Source: Diphasiastrum complanatum (lineage: Eukaryota > Streptophyta > Lycopodiopsida > Lycopodiales > Lycopodiaceae). Taken from it: a stretch of 64,000 nucleotides of DNA. The stretch is taken from NCBI GenBank assembly GCA_029204225.1, contig CM055112.1, forward strand, positions 44,790,632 through 44,854,631. The letters run 5' to 3'. The notes beneath the pieces are model-generated. The model worked only from the letters and a program-made list of their open reading frames with translations. It was not told the origin of the DNA and did no database searches. This document shows positions 11,715 to 24,625 of this stretch, piece by piece. The position numbers were made by a program, and so were the translations under genes. Positions within the stretch are counted from its first letter, which is position 1; every line of letters starts with the position of its first letter.

Positions 11715-12318
11715 AACTCTGAGTATTAAAAAATAAAGTTCAATCACTTATAAGATATCATAAAATATCAAGACGAGATGAATTTGAAAATCTTTTACCT
11801 ATTTGGCAATTTTATGAGCATTAACAAAAAACCAATGTAGCAATTTGGACAAAAATCACAACCAAAGCAAAACCAAATTATATTTCAAATCTCATGATGA
11901 AATAAAACTCAAATGAATTGTAAAGAACTAAAAAGATAGAGAATAAGCCATTTTGAGATAGACCGCTCCTTAATAAAGCCATGATCCCAAAAGACACCAA
12001 AAATTGCCTTTCTAGCTTCACATCTTTGAGCTTGTTTTTCACCTTTCAAATATAAGAAAAACAAAAAAAATCACTTGAACAATGATATAGATCAACAACC
12101 TAAGCAATGATGCCATGTGAAAATTTTTAACATCGAAAAAATCCTAAACATGTCAAAATCCAATGATCTTCAAATTTGAAACTTGAAGTTGCACGACAAG
12201 TAAAATAGCAATTTACTATGCATGATGATCATGTCTTCCTTTTATAGCTTAGTTCTCTTTAGATAGATAAAATAATTGTAGGTTCTCACAGAGACGATAA
12301 ATGAATTAATATTGGAGA
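11715..12318 (+). repeat. Direct repeat unit, second copy at 30845-31447
   Basis: About 600 bp, nearly identical and in the same orientation at 30845-31447. The copies part after GGAGATTAT. No open frame of note. 12319-12699 shows nothing I recognise. Confidence 0.75.
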
Positions 12319-12699
12319 TTATTAGACTTGGTATGATTTCGAGTGATGTAGTCCTAGTTATCAACATATATTCGAACAACAGACAGCCAATACTATCTTA
12401 ATATCAAGTATAGAATCCAAATTTTAATATAGCATAGAGTTCTGAATGCACTCTCAATAAAATATCAAACTCCACAAACACAGAAAAGCCTAATTGTTCG
12501 ATTCCATCGACAATTGAAATGTTTTCTATCAAAATTAATGAACCAAAAATTCGACAAAGATCAATTATGCTAACTCGAACCAAGCAGTTCCCACATTCAA
12601 ATCTATGAATATTCTAAGCATTGCTCTCGATCATCGACATTCTGGATGGAGTTCAACGATGAAATCAGATCTTGCTTTTGTGAAGAAATGTAAAAGCTA

Positions 12700-13378
12700 T
12701 CTATCTAGGATCTTGAGTTTTGGGGGTGCTAGGCAGTTTTTGGTTACCATCTATGTGTAGGTAGATGATAGGGTCATCCTTGGCTTAGGAGGCAACTCGA
12801 GCTAGTACAATTGTACTTTCATGTTAGGCCAAAATCAGCTTGTGATGTGGCTTGAGCTAGTTAGGCATGCTACAAGTGTCCTCATTAAATTGGATATGTG
12901 ACTTAAGTCAAAGTGTTGGCATGAGGCCAAGAGACCAATCAAAAGAGAGATTTTCATAGAGATGGTCCAATCAAACTAGAGGAGTCATAAATCACTCATC
13001 CAATCACATCTAGAGGAGGAGAGAAAGAGGTCCAATAGGATATGAGCATACTCTACTATGAGTTCCTATTAGAAGGATGGATAGGTTGAATATGCACTTG
13101 AGTTTTTTAGAGTTAATGAGATTTCTACATTTTTGAGTCATATTGGATTCTCTCTCTACCCGAGGCTTGATAGTTGGTTTCTCTCTCTACCAGAGAGCAA
13201 GATTTTTTCATACTTAATATTTTCAAGTACAAGTCGCACGTGTGTATGTACCTGTTTGATTGATATCTGTGATGGAATCTGGTGTTAATAATGGGGGAAA
13301 TGAAACACATTGAGGTCGGTGATGGAGTGTCAAATAATGCGTTTTCAATCTTAATTCCTATTTTGCCTAGATAGAGTT
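12700..13378 (+). repeat. LTR-Y fragment, inverted copy at 22462-22865
   Basis: LTR-like sequence related to the LTR at 62382-62975. It has CCAAT at 12935, 12967, 13000 and 13032 (32, 33 and 32 bp apart), two CTCTCTCTCTACC motifs near 13150 and 13180, and CGCACGTGTG near 13237. No primer site follows. 13345-13378 is also present in the inverted copy, which lacks about 80 bp of this copy (roughly 13255-13335). Confidence 0.6.
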
Positions 13379-13821
13379 GCCTTTACTCTGTATTAAATCT
13401 GCACAGTGAATGAGATTGAAATCTAGTAGAGGAGATGATTCAAGTAAAGTAGGAATAGGTTCAGTAGAAAGAAGGTTGTTTTCTATTTCAAGGTAGGAGA
13501 AAACTTTTCGAATATGAGAGCTATAAAATTTCTCTTCCCTCTCATATTTTTCAGCAATCCCAGCCAAGTTAGCAACAAAATTTTGAATGATACCCAAGGG
13601 ATCGATCTTATTTTTACCATATTCCAAGTAACTCTTAACCCAATGTAATGTATCCAAAACGTTAGTAATACATAGCACCTTCTCTTCAGGTCTAACAACT
13701 TCACACACATAGCAAGATCTGTTCCATTAACAAAACTATGGAACATGACAACTTTTTTCATGCAAATTATCAAAGTTTGAATAAATAGATTAGGGGGAGG
13801 AAGGGGCTCCTTATAACCCAC
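13367..13821 (-). pseudogene. Unidentified protein-coding fragment, frameshifted
   Basis: Two overlapping minus-strand frames (13483-13821 and 13367-13708) read as one protein broken by a frameshift near 13700. The upstream part has KEPLPPPNLFIQTL; the downstream part has VVRPEEKV and ITNVLDTLHWVKS. Upstream on the minus strand is TGGTATCAAGGC (about 13837-13848), which resembles a Copia primer site, so this could be a gag-like protein of an unknown element rather than a host gene. I do not recognise the family. Confidence 0.3.
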
Positions 13822-13871
13822 GTTTATAGTGCCTTGATACCATCCCGAGGACTAAAACATAAAACAGACCT

Positions 13872-14998
13872 ATGTTAGCATATGAACTGAAACTGCACCT
13901 TCAAACAAACCACAAGGTCAACTCAAGTGAAGACCAACGAAGCCAAGGTAGGAACCGCAAAGCCTAGCTTATGGTTCATGAAAAACGAAGCACAACCACC
14001 AAGAAAGAACTGCAATGTTTAATGTTCGATTCACTATGAAGCAAAGTGAAACCGTGCCTTCAAGCAGACCGCAAGGTCAACGAAACAGCCTCAAGCGAAG
14101 ACAAATGAAGCAGAGACCAAACTGCCAAGGCAGAGCCGCAAGGCCTCACTTACTGTTCACAACGAAACAAAGCAAAACCACCAAGGAAAGAATTGCAAGG
14201 CCCCACATACGGGTCACAACGAACCAAGGTACAACCACAAGGCCTCCAATATGACTTCAACGAAGCCACCATAGGGACCCACAAAGTCAAAGTTGTGGAG
14301 ACCAACGAGAGCAACTGCACCGTGACTACCGAAGGAGCCTTACATATGGTTTTTGATGAAGTAAACCAAATGCAATCGAAGGCAGCCAGTAAACGATACG
14401 GCTCACGACCGTGAAGAACCGCAATCTGACGACTGTGGTCATAGACGAGCTCACAAAAGTGGCGGATCTTCACAACCCTAGTACATGGGAAGATTAGCAA
14501 AGTACTAGCGTGGCAAACTCCAGGGATGATGCAAACGGACAACTGAAGAATCTTAATATGATCTTGTAATCATGTGATTAGCTCAAAACCATTTTCTCCT
14601 ATTCCTATATAAACAGGGTGAATACAAGAGCTGTGGTTAGAGACAAACAATAGTAAGCATCCGCTAGTAAGCGAGACCATCTGATTGTTCGAAAGAGAGA
14701 GGCGCAAGCATCCACTAGTAAGCAAGACCATTTAATAGTTGGTAAGAAATAGAAATCTATTGCGCCAACACGTTGTGTGGTATGCCACACAGCACCCAAA
14801 GATCATTGACAAAAATACATTGCTACTTGCACATTTTACTTTGTGTATAATCTTGAATGCTTAATGTTGATTCATTGTTCATGTTCATTCTAAATTTTGC
14901 ACTAAGGCTCATTAATCTAAATGTTTTATAAATCAGTAGTAGGTTAGAAGTGTCTGTCTACACCTTGGAAGAGGATAGATCTTAGAGATGCAGCAGCA
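13872..14998 (+). repeat. Direct repeat copy 1 (copy 2 at 21297-22461), promoter-like
   Basis: About 1.1 kb, repeated in the same orientation. The first half is built from degenerate units around AACCGCAAGGCC...GGTTCAC...ACCACCAAGG. The second half has a strong TATA box, TATATAA at 14606-14612, followed by two GTAAGCGAGACCAT-like units. The copies end together at GATGCAGCARCAGCCGCA. It may be a solo LTR or the promoter region of an unknown element. Confidence 0.65.
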
Positions 14999-16957
14999 GC
15001 CGCAGTCTCCACATCCTCTCATATTTTAGATGAACTGGATGAAGATAGCGCCTCGCAACTTGAACTTTCTCTCAAGACATCTATGACATTGATGATTGCT
15101 TTTAAATTTTGCCAATTCAAAAATTGCCAAGTCTCTTTTGTGCCTGTGCAAACTATTGAACTCAAATCTGCCCGTACTTTTTCACAAGCTTTGGAGCTTA
15201 CCCACAGTCAATTTTCTTGCTCCCATACCTATCGAGCTTTGGATTGTTCGTGCACATCTTACGGTGATAAAGAAGTTCAGACCTGTAAACTTGTTGCTTA
15301 AAAAAAAACTCCATTCTTGAGACTCCCATTGCCTTTGATAATGTCATTCGCATGAACAAATTTGAGTCTTCCCATTGCCTTTCTAAGCAAATATGGGCAG
15401 AAATTCATCGACATTTTGACACTGGTTTCAATAGAATGAATCTAGCTTAAAAGACCTAGCCTCTCTGCACTGCAAGACAAATTCTTCCAAAACTCTAATA
15501 AATCTACCAGCACCTTCAACCTCAACAACCCAAGCTTTGTTCTCTTTGGACAAAGTAAAAGAAAAAAATTCACTGGATACAAAGGGAAATAAGGACAAGG
15601 GAGTGGTACAAAGAACAGGTTGCCAGTCAAGAAGCTGAATTTCTATAGGGATTGATATGCTTGCAGGACGAAGAGGTTTTGGAAAGGAGGGAAGTAATCA
15701 GGAATGCGTTGGATCACATGCAGCTCATTATGCATGATACCAAGAGAAATCTCTTTCTACATTTACTTTACCGCAATAGGATGTTTGACACCCTTCATGT
15801 GAAGTAGTTTTATGCTCGCATTTTATTATAGTTATTCGGCTTTATACATGAGTCCTTTAGCGATATTGTTCTGCAATTTTCAAGCTGAAAACCTACAAGT
15901 ATGTTCTTGTACTACTTTGAAGTGTTTTAAAGATTTTATTTTAAGTTTGGTCATGTTTCGACTACAGATTGTAGCTTAATCAGTAGTAAGGTCCTTAAAT
16001 GCTCTTTGGAAAAAGGACAATCATATAGTACTACAACATACTAATATCCAGAGTATTGCTACTAATTTACATTATGGATGGCTGAAAGTCATGAGACTTT
16101 TACCTATGTATTCAAGTGTAGATATTGATAAGCATGCTGATTTTTGTAGAGAAAGTGCCCTAGAACTTCTAAAGAGCAAAAAATGGATTCAAGGGAACAC
16201 CATTCCACTACAGAAAAAAGAAAATGCCAATGATTAACAAAAACGGATTACCAAGCACTTATATGTCAATGGAATTGAAAAGCTCAATATAACCCTTGTT
16301 TTATGTGCATATATCTCATACGTAAACTTGCTATAGAGAGACTCGATAGCCCAGATTTTATCCCTTTCCATGATCTTACAAATAACCTCATTTCAAAATC
16401 TTTGAAATTATACATTAGCACCTCTATGAGCGAGTTACTACCTGATGACATATTCAAGGGAATTACCTTACTTACTATGCACCAATAAGGTGTATAAGGA
16501 GACAGTTTGATGGATCACAACTGCCCATGATTGTTGTTTTTCTAGACATGCAAAATTCCTGATAGGTGCTCTTGGTATGTTGTATTTTTTCATTATGAAA
16601 GATGCAGGACTTAAGGAAAACAAATACAAGAGCATCCTAAACGGGGATACATCCCGACTATGGCAATGTGATTCAGCTGTCGACTTTTATCTTAATTTAC
16701 CCAAACTCATATATATATTGAAAGCAACAGATATCTCCAAATGCTACGAAAATATTTTCCAGGATGGTACCGACGATTTGAAAACTATTATGACAAAACT
16801 AATTTGCTTGGCATTTAAGGCCAAAATCAAAATACTTGAATATAGATGTTTATCTAGGTTCGATGATTTTAAATGGGCTTCCGAAAGAGCAGTTTCGGAT
16901 GAATGGAATGCTATAGACCTTAAGGAGTATGAACACTTGTTGATACCTTTCTGAACA
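14999..16957 (+). pseudogene. Scattered coding fragments of an unidentified large gene
   Basis: Several coding-looking stretches occur on the plus strand, broken by frameshifts and stops: 15000-15320 (contains SHILDELDEDSASQLELSL), about 15590-15810 (QDEEVLERREVIRNALDH), 16303-16488 (RLDSPDFIPFHDLTNN) and 16577-16954 (SAVDFYLNLPKLIYILK, with stop at 16954). They have diverse amino-acid use and no repeat bias, unlike chance frames. They are probably remains of one host gene, exons included, but I cannot name it. Confidence 0.35.
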
Positions 16958-17128
16958 ACGGCTTCTCTCGTGACAAATTATGGATAATCATTAACAAGCT
17001 TTTATAGCATGAAGTGTTTCTTGGACTTTTATTTGGTCTGTCTAAAAATATGGACCGGCAGTTAGCTTTACCTTAGCGGGGAGCTAGCTCCCCCTTAAGG
17101 GATTCACTAACTGTGGGTATGGTTGGTG

Positions 17129-17588
<460 letters not shown>

Positions 17589-17639
17589 GGCATTGTCGGG
17601 TTTTTTGCAAAATCCTGACACTGTCGCCGTTTTGCGACA

Positions 17640-18430
17640 CCTTCGCTTGTGGCAGTTTAGTTCATTTCTGTCGAGTGACAGTTTTAGTTCCTTTATGCAG
17701 ACAGACTATTTACGACTAATTTCCACCGCTTATCAACAATCAATGACAAGGAACCGGATGGATGCCAGTGGACACTAGCCAACTGGCAATCGCATTTGAC
17801 GACCTAATTGCTTAGTATATATAGATGTTCATATTCATACAATTTTCAAGTTATGATCAAGCATTTGAATAATTAGCTCTCTCTCTCTCAAGCCTGCGAG
17901 CTTGAACACTCCTGAGGATTCTAGCTCACTTCTTAGAGTTGTTTTAGAGATTGCTACTGTGCCATTGCTTATCAACATTGCGCATTAATTCAGACTTTCA
18001 TTTTAGCTGCTCAAAGATAGCATAGAGTACGCGGCTTCGATCCGCAACTTATTGTACTGATTTACTTCTGTTTCGTTTTCATACTAAATGAATACTACCT
18101 TTTATTGTGTTCAGCTTCGTCTCAGAATGTATGCGTTTCTATAGTTTTTCGCGACTAATTATTTGTCTTGTGATTTGCGACAAATTATTTGTCTGATAAT
18201 TTTTGATGCTTTATTGTTTGGCTACATAATCACTATAGTACTAATGATTCCAAAGTTAGTTAATATAAGATCAAACGTGATTTCTATCACTATTGTTTTG
18301 TTTGAAATTGATAGGCGTAGTCATGCATTGTGAAAGAGAAAGATAGTTTATTCCGCCATGCACAAAAAGTTTTCTTTCTAGACACTCGAATTATTTTCAT
18401 TCGTTTCTTTTCGAGTTCGTTTCTTTTCGA
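17640..18430 (+). repeat. Promoter-like repeat, inverted copy at 31448-32262
   Basis: About 790 bp recurs as its reverse complement at 31448-32262. It contains TTAGTATATATAGATG near 17815, a possible TATA box, and TCTCTCTCTCTCAAGC about 60 bp downstream. It may be LTR or promoter sequence of an unknown element. Confidence 0.6.
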
Positions 18431-21296
18431 GTTTGACCTATCTTCTGCACACCTCTTTCCAACACCCAAACACTATCATGCTCATATACCATCGTTGCTC
18501 AGTTATCATAGAGCAATCCATCGCTGCCAGAATACCATTAAGCATTCCATCGCTGCATCTCTGTCTCTCACAGTTTAGCAGCAAATTAGCAAAAAGTAGC
18601 ATGAAGTACATAATCATACTGTTAAGTTTCGATAGACATCAAGAATAAGGTATGTATATTGCTCTTAATCCTCCCGCTCTTTGCTATGCAAGAGCTATGA
18701 TCTCCTATACAACTGTAATAGTTTGGATAACGTACTGTAACAATAACACCCCTTTCGTGCGTATGACTTTGCAATACCATACATAGAAATGGATACGGAA
18801 GTAAACATGTCTCAAGTCCAATCAAATGCAAACATGATCGCCTCACAAGAATCGTTTGCGTCTACTATTTAGGTTGGTATTTTGCGTGTACTTCAGTCCC
18901 CTTTTTTTTTAAAAGCATAAAGAGTATGGTGACACCGGTAGAGATTATTATTAATGTTACCTTTATAAGAAGCAGAATGATTCCTAACGGTCTTTTTATA
19001 AATGAATCTCCTCTATTATACAATGTGGTTGCATACAAAGTCAATGCTTATCATAGGGAAAATGGTAACCCCCTTTGGTCGTAATGGTATTCCTAGCATA
19101 TCAATAGATTGTTAACCTATTTACATTCAAAGGTCTTTTTACATACGGGTATTGTGTTTTTTGTTGCTTTCTAAGTCATGATCATGGTAAAAAAAAAAAG
19201 GTAAGATAACTTGCGGACTCTTGTATAGCATGGATTTGTTTAAGAAGCTACATGAACTATACATTATCTATTTACAGATACGAATGTTGATATGGCATGG
19301 ATTTGCCGAAAACTTCATGTATTGGTTCAAGCTACTTATTTTTTTGTAATTCGGTACATATCTTATATAGCTTATTGTCTAATGCATAATGTTGTATTTA
19401 TATTTAAAAGATAAGGACCAAAACCATCAAACTGATCATCATGGCATTCGCTCTGGTACGATATCGAAATGGTTTGGCCTATCGCTATAAGCAACTTTCA
19501 ATAAGGGAAGATCAAACTATAAAATTTTATTTACATTGCAAGCTGATTAGTCAAGTTAAATGTATTTTGTACATGGATACTAACTGACATTCAGCGTTTA
19601 CACCTATCTTCCTCACTGTGCTAACTTGCACGGTTTTGTGTGGTGGGATGGTGGCAGGTACAATTAACTATCCAACTCTACTTGAGTATTCTGAGATAGT
19701 ATTCCATCTTTTCCAATCGGAAAAAGATAAGGCCAAAAGTTCTGGTGTATTCAGTGCACATAAACCTATAAATGAATCCAAAATGACTCATAAAGGTTGT
19801 GACGTATAAACAATACATTTCAACAATAATATCCATAAGTAAGATCATATTGTTGATTTTAAACAACCAACTCTCAAGTAGCACTTTTGACTCGGTTAGT
19901 TGTATCGGATTTAGAAAATATTTAAATGTCTACATGTGGATCCACGACACCACATTCAATTTGATTCTAATTCCACCTAGGTCAATAACAATTCTCATCG
20001 AGAAATTACTATTACCTAGTGAGAAATTGTCTCTTCACAATTCTCATCAATATGCCTATGTATTAATGACTAGTTTATGCATGCATATAAACTTAGTCCA
20101 AGGAATCCTTTGTAGATCCACAGGATAAAAAGTTTGTACAAAAGCTTTTACGATCACACAAAGATTCACTACATAGCATATCTCTATAGATATGACCTGA
20201 TTTGTACACAATGCTTTCTTAACCGAGAATCCTGTAACTCGATTAGCCTCTAAGAGAGAATTTTTCACAAAGAGTGCTATTTCGCAACCAAAATCTCAAC
20301 TGGAGATAATCTCAAAAGAATATATTGTTAGCATGAATTTCATTCTTTGCATCCACTCATGGATCTCAGTCCTCACTAAGATCAAGTTTATTACCACCAA
20401 CAAGGAACATGTTTCAACAAACCACCATCTTGCAATAGAATTCCCTAGTTCTAACACAATTCAATCAGAATTGTAAAAAGCAACTCCTCCACTACAAGAG
20501 TGTTTTCTAATTTCCTTCTCTTGCATCTACAAACAAGATATCTACTCTAGTTGTTAAAGGATTTCTATAATATCAATATATCCTATTGATCCTGATTCTT
20601 GAAACATGTTCGTCATCTATTCATGTAACAAATTCCTCCTGGAATCTATGATAGATGTTTCTCCTTGATAACTTTCTTTTCTTCCTACTTAACCATACGA
20701 GTTTCCAAGGGGTGCATATCAGTCTAGATTTGCCCTAGGAGAAGTTTCAAAAAAGAAATCCAAAAAAACTTGAAAGGCAAGAAAGGTGTTGCATCATCGT
20801 AATCAAATACTAATAATGTCCCAACACATTTTCATGAATGACTTATCAAAAGATCTTTTTTATTACCAACACAGAATTGACTTGTAAATTAGAAAAAGAC
20901 TTATTGAAGATTCATATAAGGGAAACAATTTAGAAAGCAATTCCATTAACCATTCATGTGACATCGTCCAAGGTCAACAAGAAATAAAAATTACCTTCCA
21001 AGGAATCAATAGAATCAGGTTGATAAATGATAAGAAATCCACAAATATATTTTTAGAATAGAAAATAGCTTTTTGGATTTCCCAGTTTTGTAAATTTGAG
21101 ATATCCATAAGCATTGTGAAACCTCTTCTATTGAGCATTGATTAGTGATCCATAGCTTGGGGGCTAGATCCGTTCGGTCTAGGATTGGTTGGGTTGGTTT
21201 TTCCACCATTTGTTTGCTTGTCGTTCTATGGATTCAACATCCTAGTGGTGATCCTCGGTGGAGATCTTTATACCAACGGTTTCGAAGTTCAACAAA
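18431..21296. other. Unassigned AT-rich region
   Basis: No LTR, primer site, coding domain or RNA gene recognised on either strand. Short open frames (for example 19618-19809 plus, 20056-20268 minus) have no motif I can name. It lies between two promoter-like repeats and may be old decayed element or intergenic DNA. Confidence 0.5.
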
Positions 21297-22461
21297 ATGA
21301 ACTAAAAATGCACCTTCAAACAAACCGCAAGGTCAACTCAAGCGAAGACCAACGAAGCCAAGGCAGGAACTGCAAAGCCTCGCTTACAGTTCATTCTGAA
21401 ATGAAGCACAACCACCAAGCAAGAACCGCAAGGTCTAACCTAAGGTTTACTACGAAGCTGAAGTGAAATCGCGCCTTCAACAAAACCGCAAGATCAACGA
21501 AATGGCCTCAAGCTAAGACAAACAAAGCAGAGGCAAACTGCCAAAGCAGAGCCACAAGGCCTCACTTACGGTTCACAACGAATCCAAGCAAAACCACCAA
21601 GGGAAGAACCGCAAGGCCCCACATACGGGTCACAACGAAACCAAGGTACAACCGCAAGGCCTCCAATATGACTTCAACGAAGCCATCGTAGGCAACCACA
21701 AAGTCGAAGTTGCGGAGACCAATGAGCAACCACACCGCGACTACCGAAGGAGCCTTACATACAGTTTTCAATGAAGTAAACCAAATGCGATCGAAGGCAA
21801 TGGGAATGAAGGCAGCCACTATGCGATACAGCTCACGACCATGAAGAACCGCAATCTGACGATTGCGGTCACGGACAAGTTCACGAAAGCGACAGATCTT
21901 CATGACCCCAATGCTAGGAAGATTAGCAAAGTACCAGCGTGGAGAACGAACTCCACGGATGATGCAGACGGACAACTGAAGCCATTAGAATAGGCTTAAT
22001 ATGAATTTGTAATCATGTGATCAGCTCAAAACCATTTTTCCATGTTCCTATATAAACAAGGTGAATATGAGAGTTGTGGTTAGAGACAAATAGTAGTAAG
22101 TGTCTGCTAGTAAGCGAGACTGTTTGATTGTTTGTAAGAGAGAGTACCAAGCATCCGATAGAAAACAAGACCATCTGATAGTTTGTAAGAGATTGAAATC
22201 TCTTGCAACAACGTGTTGTGTGGTATGCCACACAGTGCCCAAAGATCATTGACAAAAATACAATGCTACTTGCATTTTGCTTTGTGCATAATCCTGAATG
22301 CTTAATGTTGGTCCATTGTTATGTTAATTCAGCTTTCATTCTACATTTCGCACTAAGGCTCATTAATCTAAATGTTTTATAAATCAGTAGTAGGTTAAAA
22401 GTGTCTATCTATACCTTGGAAGAGGATAGATCTTAGAGATGCAGCAACAGCCGCAACTGAG
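21297..22461 (+). repeat. Direct repeat copy 2 (copy 1 at 13872-14998)
   Basis: Same unit structure as copy 1, with TATATAAA at 22049-22056 and the GTAAGCGAGAC-like units downstream. It diverges from copy 1 after GCAGCAACAGCCGCA at about 22455 and abuts inverted LTR-Y sequence. Confidence 0.65.
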
Positions 22462-22865
22462 AGCTCAACTCTATCTAGGCAAAATAGGAATCAAGTTTGA
22501 AAATGCATACAAACGTGTGGAGACTTGTACTTGAAAAAATTAAGTATGAAAACATCTTGCCCTCTAGTAGAGAGAGAAACCAACTATCAAGCCTCGAGTA
22601 GAGAGAGAATCCAATATGACTCAAAAATGTAGAAATCTCATTAACTCTAAAAAACTCAAGTGCATATTCAACCTATCCGTCCTTCTAATAGGAAATTGTA
22701 GTAGAGGATGCACATATCCTATTGGACCTCTTTCTCTCCTCCTCCAGATGTGATTGGATGAGTGACTTACGACTCCTCTAATTTGATTGGACCATCTCTA
22801 TGAAAGTCTCTCTTTTGATTGGTCTTTTGGCCTCATGCCAACACTTTGACTTAACCTAACCCTAT
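22462..22865 (-). repeat. LTR-Y part of a chimeric inverted LTR
   Basis: Reverse complement of 12900-13378 sequence, including the CCAAT boxes and the CTCTCTCTCTAC motifs. On the minus strand it follows LTR-X sequence without a break, so the LTR is a recombinant: first about 145 bp from LTR-X, the rest from LTR-Y. Confidence 0.6.
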
Positions 22866-23013
22866 GAATGAGATCTAAACTACTTTGACCTCACCTCACA
22901 CATGCCAACATGGATTCACATGTGTGGGACCCACGTATGTACAATTTACATGGTTTTCATCAAGCTAGATTTGCCAATTTTTTGACAATTTCTCACAAAA
23001 TCTTCACCTTGGT
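22866..23013 (-). repeat. LTR-X 5' part of a chimeric inverted LTR
   Basis: Reverse complement of 61930-62075. On the minus strand it begins with the LTR start TGTGAGAAATTGTC at about 23001 and proceeds to GGGTTAGGT, where it switches to LTR-Y. In the other copy LTR-X continues to 62381 before switching. Confidence 0.65.
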
Positions 23014-23665
23014 CCTACTGATATTCTAGAGTCAACTTCAAAACCATCATCATAGTCTATTTGATTCTCGGTCTTAGGCTCATAATCTCATTCCATTGTT
23101 GACAATTGTGAAATTGTTGATATTTGGAGTTTGTGAATTACAAGCTTGAGATGAATTTTATGATGAAATATAACTTAAACTTATCAATTTATAATGTCAC
23201 TAGGAATGACGATAGTACAATACAGAATTGACAAAAGAAAATCAATGGGTGTGAACAGTTTTTCAATAAAACCGAAACTTTCACTAGTATAAATAGCTTA
23301 TATAGGAGCCAAATTATATAACAAATAACACTTGTACAACATAGAGCTTATTGAATTGACTCTTGGGTTTTGATGCATCCATCATCAAGAGGAGTATTTC
23401 AAAAAAGCAAAAGGTCAAAACTATCATTTTGATGTTATTGAAAGGCCAAAATTTTGGATTTCAGGACATCATTAGGAGGAAAATCTATTTCTGAAATTCT
23501 AGTCCAACATGTATATATGCAATTCAGAGATAAATGTGCAAGGATTCAACCATCAAGATCACAAAAAAAAACAACTATGAGTATTGATATTTTTTATACT
23601 TAGATTTTTGTCATTCATAAATATCTAATAGTAAACTTGCCAATCTAATCATTTTTCTCTTGCAG
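23014..23665 (+). other. Upstream part of a host-like gene (promoter/intron)
   Basis: Shared with 61264-61929 in inverted orientation. It holds possible TATA sequences (AGTATAAATAG about 23287) and, in the 61.3 kb copy, a good donor GTGAGT after a short coding-looking stretch; the same site reads ATGAGT here. It ends at a good acceptor CTCTTGCAG at 23665. Confidence 0.35.
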
Positions 23666-24625
23666 ATTTATATCCATCCAGCATAAATGAATGGGAGCTA
23701 AGTGACTCTTTAGCAGGTGTGTTAGATGTTATTCACACTGATATTGGATAGCTGCAATATCGAGGTAGAATTGCAAAAGATCTAGTTGACAGTGAGATCT
23801 TTTTTTATGAATCAATGTAAGTTCCTGATACAAAAGAAAATTTTGGACAAATAGTACCAATTCCATTACCTAGTTTTGAAAGTGATGAATGGATTGCACC
23901 AGATGCTACAGTTTCAATATCATTTCGTTATAAGATATATAATGATGTAAGAAATTCATTAAAAATGAGCACAAAATAGAAAACAGTCATCTTGAGTTGG
24001 TTTATTTTCTTGAATATATTTGTGGATTTCTTTTCAAGTGTCAATGTACACAAAACCCCAACGATGTTTGTATGCAAAAATTTATTTGTTAGTTTATTAT
24101 CTGAACTTATGGATGAAGACTGGGACAAAAGATCAGATGGAGAAATAGAATGCAAAATTAAAATGTCTTTCATGTGCTTCCATTATCAAATTGAAAAACA
24201 AATGTTGAGCTTATGCTTCCATTATCAAAGATGGAAAAAAAATAAAGGTAAATGGGTGTCACTCGATCAAGACTTGGAAGCCAGTGGACATTCAAAACAA
24301 AAAAATATTAAAATTATATACAATGATGCCGTTTTGACGTGCGTTGAAGTGGAAGAAGATTGGAGTCTAAATTACATCAAGCGAGAACTATTGCTCCTAC
24401 AAGATGATGTACTTTCAGACTTCAGATTCATTTTCAATGGTAAACTCGTAAGTAACTGTAAACACTCGATCTTTTATGAATATTTTCAACCAAACTTTCT
24501 AATACAATCTCTGTACTCATTGTAACTCACTTTGTATTAGTTTTATGCAGGTATGTAAAAGACATGAGCTCGAGATCAAATGCAGAGATATTGGCAAAAC
24601 AATCCAACTTATGGAAGAACATTGA
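23666..24625 (+). pseudogene. Host-like multi-exon gene, pseudogenised (copy 1)
   Basis: A first exon starts after TTTTTCTCTTGCAG at 23666 and carries INEWELSDSLAGVLDVIH, then TAG (23749-23751) and a later TAA. A downstream exon of about 24039-24447 includes DEDWDKRSDGEIECK, two FHYQ-containing repeats and DVLSDFRFIFNGKL. A GTAAGT...TTATGCAG intron (24448-24550, 103 bp) follows, then a last exon at 24551-24625 (VCKRHELEIKCRDIGK, stop TGA 24623-24625) in the right phase. The RFIFNGKL segment is faintly reminiscent of a ubiquitin-like fold, which I do not claim. Convergent with the minus-strand gene ending at 24828. An inverted copy lies at 60355-61263. Confidence 0.55.

Noticed and set aside
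18431-21296. Host genes in the unassigned region
   Set aside because: Only short frames without motifs or convincing splice sites; nothing I could support.
24380-24600. Ubiquitin-like domain in the host-like gene
   Set aside because: RFIFNGKL is only a faint resemblance; without a profile search or the full protein the claim cannot be supported.
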